In this document: in pieces, positions 57,606 to 64,000 of the stretch
How positions within the stretch are numbered: position 1 is the first letter of the stretch
How the letters are laid out: every line of letters begins with the position of its first letter
Origin: Nymphaea colorata
Taxonomy: Eukaryota; Streptophyta; Magnoliopsida; Nymphaeales; Nymphaeaceae
Direction of reading: 5' to 3'
Assembly (NCBI RefSeq): GCF_008831285.2
Contig: NC_045151.1
Span: forward strand, 3,465,544 to 3,529,543
DNA: 64,000 bases
Position numbers and translations under genes: made by a program
The notes under the pieces: model-generated
Database searches by the model: none
What the model saw: the letters and a program-made list of their open reading frames with translations, nothing else
Told to the model about the DNA's origin: nothing

Positions 57606-60600
57606 ATGGAAAACCTTTCGCATTCTGGCATGTCCTCAAGTTTTCTTCCTCACCTTATTACCGAAAAACTCAACCATGAGAATTATCTGATCTGGAAAAG
57701 GCAAATCATGCCTTTCATAAGAAGTCAAGGCCTCTTTGGACATCTCGATGGTTCAACAAAGGCTCCACCAATATTCGTCTTACAGGAAATAAAAAATGAG
57801 GCAGGAGAAGTTATTGTTGTTCATGAAGACAACAATCCTAAACATGCTATGTGGATGAGACGTGATCAAAGTCTGGTTGCGTATATTTTGTCCACTTTAT
57901 CTCAACAAGTGTTACTTTCAGTTTCTGATGATTGTACTGCAGAAGAATTATGGGAAACCCTTGCTGATACCTTTTCCCAAATATCAGAAGCTCGAATTAT
58001 GTACTTAAAGAAAGAATTTCATAATTTAAGCAAAGGTTCAACGTCTATCATGGATTATTTGGGGCGTATTAAGGCCGTCGCAGACCAACTTGCTGCCTCA
58101 GGGAATAACATTTCTGATAAGGAAAAGGTGCAGCAAACCTTGAATGGACTTGGGCATGATTATCATGCTTTTATTACAGCTCTTGAGGTCCTTCCTGTTC
58201 TGCCTTCCTTCAACGAACTACAAGGTAAACTTCTCCAACATGAAATGAACATGAAAAGAGTCATTGAAAGGACTGATCAAGGGAACTCCCAAAATGTGTT
58301 GGCTATGAATGTAAAGTTTGGTAAGAGCCATGGGAGCTCCAACCATGGTGGTCGTGGCATTCTACCAACACCACATAACCAAGGTATGTCTCCTTTGGAT
58401 ACTTCAAGAAAAATACCAATTTGTTTTCAGTGCAATAAGAAAGGACACATGAAGGCACAATGTTGGTTTAATCCTCAAAATAAAAACAAAGGGGTAACAC
58501 ATGATTATAAACAAGGAGGACAAAGTTCTAAATCCACCGCTGAAGATATGCAACAGCTATTGATGACCGCATTCTCAAAGATGACTATAAAGCAAAATGA
58601 GCAGGGAGAATGGTTCTTGGATTCAGGTGCAGCTACCCATGTGACAGGAAATGCAGGTAAATTGACTAACTTATCCCCTCATTACGGTAGAAGTTGCATT
58701 ATAACAGGTGATGGAAAATCTCATCCTATTACACATATTGGAAATGCACATATTCCATTGTCATCCTCGTCTCTATCACTGTCTAATGTTGTTCTTGCTC
58801 CCAATATCAAAAAGAACATCATATCCATTTCTAAACTCATTGATGATACAAGCTCTTCTGTTGAATTCACACCTTCTTCTGTCTATGTCAAGGACCTCCA
58901 AACGAAGAAAATGTTCGCTAGAGGGGAGCGTCAAGGGAATATGTACGTCCTCAAGGAATGTCTACCCAAGGATTCATCCACTTTTGATATAGGATTGAAG
59001 ACATTTTCTCTTTCTCATAATGCGTCATCAGTGCCAAGTTCTTGCCATTTTCAATCAAAAGTAAGGGGCCCTAACCAATTTTTGGAGTCTGATTTGTGGC
59101 ATAGTCGGCTAGGACACTGTGGTCGACATTTCATTGAAAAACTTGTCACAGATAGTCTCATTCCAAGATCAAGTTTACCTCTTACTTCAAGTGTCAAAAA
59201 ATGTTCAAGTTGTGGACTTTGTAAGAGTCATGTTTTACCTTTCCATAATATAAATCAAAGGGCTTCCAAACCTTTTGAAACTATTTTTTCTGATGTATGG
59301 GGGCCAGCCCCTATTGATTCCATGTCTGGGTCAAGATATTATGTCTTATTCATTGACTCTTACTCACGTTTCACCTGGATTTACTTCATGAAACACAAAT
59401 CAGAAGTACCTCACATATTTCGAAACTTCTATGTCATGATTTAAACTAAATTTTCATCCAATGTGGTGCATTTTCAATGTGATGGAGGGGGAGAATATTC
59501 CTCGCTTGATTTTATTGAATTTCTACGTGAAAAAGGGATAACTAGACAAATTTCCTGCCCTTACACACCACAACAAAATGGTGTAGTTGAGCGGAAACAT
59601 CGACATATAGTTGAAAGCGCCATGAGCATGATGCATGATACTAATGTGCCCATTTCCTTGTGGACTGAAGCCTTCCATACTGCTGTATACATAATAAATT
59701 GTTTGCCTATGACACTCTTGATGTTTAAATCGCCATATTTTACACTCTTAGGCAAACAACCTGATTACAAGAACTTGAAGGTTTTTGGTTGTGTATGCTA
59801 TGTTCATGTTGATGCTGCCTTGAGGAACAAGTTTCAAGACAAAGCTATTCAATGTAGATTCGTTGGATATGCTGATGAATATAAAGGTTTTCGATGCTAT
59901 GATCCAACAACTAAACGTATCAAAACTTCAAGAAATGTCATTTTTGATGAACATAGTTTTGATAATACAAATGAAATGCCTATGACCATTGAATCTTATG
60001 ATCCCTGGACCAGTACACAGTTATTCAATGCAGATCCTGTTATAGAAAATGATGTGCCTCAAAGTGAAGATTCAGAGAGAGCAATACAACCGTCGGATAT
60101 GGCTCAAAGTGAAAATCAAGAAGATCCAACACAATCATCAAGTCATCACGAAAACAATAATGAAGAACAGAGCAACGATGCACATCGGTATTCGGGTCTT
60201 ATCTACAGTCGACGACTAAGGGACAAAGATGCTCACAGTGAAGAAGACAACATGCCCCATCTTAGAAGATCCCAACGCATTCGTCATCCCATTCACAGGT
60301 GGGTTAGCTATGATTCTTTATCACTTGATTTTCAGTTATTCATGGCAAAAGTTGGCAAGGAGGAAGAACCTACTTCATTTGATCAAGCATCAAAATCACA
60401 TCATTGGAGAAAGACTATGAAAGAAGAAATGGATGCCTTGCATGAATGTGGAACATGGGAGATCGTTCCGAGGCCACACGAAAAGAACGTAGTGGGCTCC
60501 AAATGAGTATACAAAATTAAATACAAACCTGACGGCAGCATAGAAAGACACAAAGCAAGGTTAGTAGCAAAAGGGTTTACACAACAATATGGAGAAGATT

Positions 60601-61925
60601 ATGATGAGACATTCAGCCCTGTGATCAAAATGGGAACAATTCGCGTGATTATATCATTGGCAGTTGAATATGGATGGAGACTATATCAAATGGACGTGAA
60701 GAATGCTTTTCTTCATGGTGATTTAAGGGAGGAAGTATATATGGAACAACCTCCAGGATACACGAAAGGAGACTCTCATGCATGGGTTTGCAAACTAAGA
60801 AAATCTATTTATGGACTTAAACAGGCCTCACGTTCGTGGTTTGACAGCTTCTCTTGCAAGATTCAAGAATGTGGTTTTCGGAGATGTCCTCTAGATCACT
60901 CTCTTTTCATTTATCGAAAGGAAAACATATTTACTTTACTTCTTATATATGTTGATGATATTGTTATCACAGGCAATTCAGAAAAACACATAGAAGAAGC
61001 TAAAGTTTTGATGATGCAAAACTTCAAAATGAAAGAGCTTGGTGATTTACGATTCTTTCTTGGAGTGGAGATTGATAGGCACAATAATCTCCTCACATTG
61101 ACACAACAGAAATACACGTTGGATCTGCTGAAAAAGTCAGGTATGTCTGATTGTAAGCCTGTTGGAACTCCTAGTGTTCTAAATCAAAGACTAAGTACTC
61201 AAGATGGGGAGTTATATGAAGATCCTACGCAATATCGAAGTATTGTTGGGGCACTTCAATATCTTACATTTACTAGACCAGATATTATATATGCTGTGAA
61301 TCAAGTATCTCAATTTATGCATGCACCTAGAGATACTCACATGGATGCTGTCAAAAGAATATTAAGATATCTTAAAGGGACAGCAGGAGATGGCTTAGTT
61401 AATGGTAAGAGTGAAAATATAACTACTGGACATCAACTTATGATATTCACAGATGCAGATTGGGCTGGAGATCCCGATCAAAAAAAGTCCATTTCTGGTT
61501 TTTGTATTTTCATTGGACGTAATCTTGTGTCATGGAGTTGTCGAAAGCAAAAGGCAGTAGCAAGATCCAGCACTGAAGCTGAATACAGATGCATGGCTGC
61601 AGGTACTGCTGAAGTTACATGGGTTAGACATTTGCTAGAAGACATTGGAGAAAAGATTAAAACATCAATGTTAATGTGCGATAATCAAAGCGCTATTAAC
61701 ATTACCTTTAATCCCGTACAACATGGTCGAACAAAGCACATTGAGATTGATCAACACTTTGTTAGACAAAAGGTGGAAGACAAGGAGATTCAGCCTATTT
61801 ATGTTCGTACAGATGAGCAAGTTGCAGACTTATTTACAAAAGGATTAACAAAGGAACGATTCTGGTTTCTAAAAGGCAAGTTGTACATGGTGCAAAACCA
61901 TGCACAACTTGAGGGAGGGTGTTAA
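57606..61925 (+). pseudogene. gag-pol: Copia Gag-Pol polyprotein with two nonsense codons
   Basis: One frame of 1439 codons from ATG 57606 (MENLSHSGMSSS) to TAA 61923, the last codons lying in the 3' LTR. Gag precedes the zinc knuckle CFQCNKKGHMKAQC (codon 273). Aspartic protease LDSGAATHV has Asp339. The integrase zinc finger starts at HSRLGHCGRHF (codon 499). The integrase core has Asp563 (SDVWGP), Asp626 (CDGGGEY) and Glu662 (VVERKHR), so the DD35E spacing is intact. RT carries YQMDVKNAFLHGDL and YVDDI (codon 1115). RNase H carries FTDADWAGD and ARSSTEAEY. TAA at 59442-59444 (codon 613, likely from CAA) lies between the two integrase aspartates. TGA at 60504-60506 (codon 967, likely from TGG) precedes RT. 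Both are C-to-T type changes on one strand or the other. Truncation at codon 613 would leave no active integrase or RT. Confidence 0.94.
61911..61919 (+). other. Copia polypurine tract
   Basis: GAGGGAGGG adjoining the 3' LTR, the expected primer for plus-strand DNA synthesis. It is also translated as part of the polyprotein C-terminus (EGGC). Confidence 0.85.
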
Positions 61926-62379
61926 AATATAAATCCTTCACCAGCACGTTGAAGAGGAGTCTCTTAGGATTCCACCTCCTTGTAGAATGTGTTAAGATAT
62001 TTAATGTCCTTGTAACATGTGAAAAGTCTCCTAGGATTCTATGTTGTAGTTAATATCCTTGTTATATGGGAAGTCTCCTAGGATTCTATGTTGTAGTTAA
62101 TATCCTTGTAATATGTGAAGTCTCTTAGGTTTCTATAATGTAATTAATGTCCTTGGAGCTTGTGAAATCTCCTAGGATTCTACGATTGGAGACTCTTAGA
62201 ATTCTGGAAATGAGATTATAAATAGAGGCCGTGCAAACCATTTTGGCTACGGCTTCTTCTCCTCAGTTTCTTCTTGTTTTCATTCTCTCTTTCCCTCTCT
62301 CTCTCTCTCTCTCTCTATCTCTATCTTCCTGCGTGAGTGCTGTTTTCTGGTTACAGATATTGGTGCTAGATTTCTATCA
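61920..62379 (+). repeat. Copia 3' LTR
   Basis: Nearly identical to 56921-57384. The differences I saw are GTGAAAAG for GTGAAGAG, GCGTGAG for GCGTAAG, a T in the CT tract, and a shorter CT tract. TATA box at 62217-62224. Confidence 0.95.
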
Positions 62380-62671
62380 CACATGTGCACATCTAGTTAA
62401 TAGAAAAGCAATTGCACATATAAATTACATAATTGTAAAGAAAGTACTTAAAACTTATCATCTTAGATTGAATCTACAACGTTGCACCAACGGACAAATT
62501 TACCATTATTACACTCAATAAACAAGACACTATTGCTATGAAAGTAGATTACAGAAATACATGGCTAACATGGCTATAAAGAAGACTTTTAATCCTAGTC
62601 ATGCAAAGAAAAACAAGACAGGAGAACATAGCCTAACGGGATTAATAAGTTTCCCATTTTCCAAGCCAAAT

Positions 62672-63677
62672 TCACAAGAACATTTGTCCAATCCACAGCT
62701 TATTAAGAACTGAGGTAAGTGGAACACATACAGGCTGAATACCACACACAAAGTCCAGAGTCATCAGTGTAACAGCATCAATGACTTGCTCCTCCTGCTC
62801 CAAACCAGTTTTGGTAAGAATCAAGTATGCCAATGTATTTCCTGTCAACAACAGTCTTAATCAGTGTTATAAAAACCTCACTGTGAATCAAATTGGTTAG
62901 GGTGCCCATTTGCTGAATTGGCTGATTCAATGACTCAATCAGTTGGACTTAGAAACAAATATTATTTACTTTTGTCAAAGAATAAATAAAATAAGAAAAA
63001 TCTTAAAAGACTTGAGAATATAACAAAAAAAGTGACAGATGGCAAGTCTATATCCACTGAATAGAATCAGTTTGCCAGCAATTTGATCCACACCTGTGAT
63101 TCATAATTTATTTCTCTTTTGATCAAGATGATGGCCAAACAGCTCATAATATTTGGCATCTTCTGTTGCAGCATCGTTTCAACAGGCCAAAGTGACAAAT
63201 GCTCACAGCAGAAAGAAAATAGGAGGAAAATGGAAAGTTGTGCTTATGGCAATTTTCAAAAGCAGCCTTCAGAATAGTGTTCAGGAGATGAGGAGTCCCC
63301 TCTGACTTTGCAGCTAAGAAAAGAGATGTTGTGGCAATCAACTGCATGGACAAAAAACTTGCATAAGTAATAAGTAACTCTCCCTGTGAGGCACATATCA
63401 TTTCTAAGAAAGAACATGAATTTGCTTCTATTAGTGCATACATCCTATATGGAAAATATGGCCTCTTCTATTTAAGTCACTTTGTCATGTTTCTTCAATT
63501 TCTTTTTTTCCCTTTACAATTAGATTTTCCCGTGTACAAGGAAAAAAATGCTATAATACAGGTTTTCATACAAGAACTTACCTAAAGTCCAGCTTGAACT
63601 CTGCAAACCTTCTACATCAAATGTGCGAAATTTTGGAGGAAAGCAATATTTTATAGGCACAACATAATTGTGGTAAT
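62672..63677 (-). CDS. Cyclin-like gene, partial, minus strand
   Basis: Three candidate exons on the minus strand, in transcription order. 63677-63582 (YHNYVVPIKYCFPPKFRTF, ending in a strong donor TTTAG|GTAAGT). 63341-63207 (after ATGCAG; LIATTSLFLAAKSEGTPHLL, then KAAFENCHK and a GTGAGC donor). 62841-62672 (after GACAG; NTLAYLILTK, EEQVIDAVTLMTLDF, then VPLTSVLNKLW and a TGA or donor). The middle exon matches the cyclin-box core (IAT..LFLA.K.E.TP), and the third resembles the end of that fold (ERL.L.TL.F......PLT.......). This suggests a T/L/K-type cyclin regulating a transcription kinase. Phases between exons do not join directly, so exons are missing. The gene continues past the right edge, where 63975-63770 may hold more coding sequence (CPLSFDVIVEFLQD). 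It could also be a decayed copy. Confidence 0.45.
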
Positions 63678-64000
63678 CTGTAAAGCAATTGTCTGTTCCA
63701 TAAAAAAAAAGTCAAAAATAGAAAGAGCAGCATTAAAATCCTATATGACAATCTAGATGAACCCTTACTATCTTGGAGAAATTCAACAATGACATCAAAA
63801 GACAGTGGACACTTATGTCAAAACATAGAAGTACCAATAAGAACAAACACGAGAACATCCTTTTTAGTGACAATGAAGCTTATATACTTCCATTCTTTAA
63901 TCGTTATTGACATCCCAAGCTGTGGAGGTGGACCTTCAGTTGAACTTGAGCATCAGATGACAATTGGTTTGGAAGAAGACAGAGCTTTACATGCTTGTTT
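63678..64000 (-). other. Probable upstream part of the cyclin-like gene
   Basis: Minus-strand reading near 63770-63820 gives KCPLSFDVIVEFLQD before a possible GTAAGG donor, plausible as an exon but unconfirmed. The rest looks intronic, and the window ends here. Confidence 0.3.

Larger units (their letters stand above)
56921..62379 (+). mobile_element. Ty1/copia LTR retrotransposon, young and complete
   Basis: A 5459-bp element flanked by identical 5-bp target duplications CACAT (56916-56920 and 62380-62384). LTRs at 56921-57384 and 61920-62379 differ by only a few substitutions and by the length of a (CT)n tract, implying recent insertion. A tRNA-iMet primer site follows the 5' LTR directly. 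The polypurine tract GAGGGAGGG (61911-61919) immediately precedes the 3' LTR. The single polyprotein frame runs from 57606 into the 3' LTR, with Gag, protease, integrase, RT and RNase H in copia order. Two nonsense codons are the only obvious lesions. It may still be mobilised by enzymes from a sister copy. Confidence 0.96.

Noticed and set aside
1-64000. tRNA, rRNA, CRISPR, prophage or bacterial operon signals
   Set aside because: None was found. tRNA-like boxes belong to SINEs, and regular repeats are microsatellites or transposon subterminal arrays.

Overview
The window is nuclear DNA of a flowering plant. The evidence is intron-bearing genes of plant type (an ARM-like/double-BTB protein like Arabidopsis At1g04390, a ZIP metal transporter, PELPK-type proline-rich cell-wall proteins), plant LTR retrotransposons primed from initiator Met-tRNA, CACTA, SINE and MITE remnants, and long (TA)n, (AG)n and (TG)n microsatellites. 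I cannot name the species from sequence alone. No bacterial, organellar or CRISPR-like sequence was seen.

Layout. 1-3967 is gene-free repeat DNA: a SINE-like unit, one end of a CACTA transposon at 1742, and microsatellites. 3968-13315 is a decayed Ty3/gypsy retrotransposon: 1372-bp 5' LTR, primer site, long leader, gag, protease-RT-RNase H and the integrase zinc finger. A deletion then fuses it directly into a truncated 3' LTR. 14529-23900 carries an eight-exon plus-strand gene for a protein of about 1022 residues with an ARM-like N-terminal part and two BTB domains; its second intron is swollen by a transposon-like insert. 24300-35800 has no host gene. It holds a near-perfect 397-bp inverted repeat (29141-30997), a copia relic with a clean Tourist-like MITE nested in it (32719-33388), and other repeats.

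36124-42093 is a three-exon ZIP transporter gene (364 aa). A perfect 10-bp zinc-deficiency-response element lies 264 bp upstream of the ATG, and the second intron has a GC donor. That 4.2-kb intron contains a tRNA-derived SINE with perfect 16-bp target duplications. 42100-47700 holds relics (LINE ORF1-like, a WAT1-like exon). Two tandemly duplicated single-exon PELPK-like genes lie at 48067-48585 and 52183-52689. Their promoters share a 33-bp identical block, but the TATA box is intact only in the first. 56921-62379 is a young, structurally complete Ty1/copia element with 5-bp target duplications and only two nonsense codons. The right edge carries minus-strand exons that look cyclin-like.

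How it fits together. The host genes are unrelated apart from the PELPK pair. The window is mainly a record of transposons landing in introns and flanks of a few host genes. The best functional lead is the predicted control of the ZIP transporter by zinc-deficiency bZIP factors. I found no convincing new multi-gene system.
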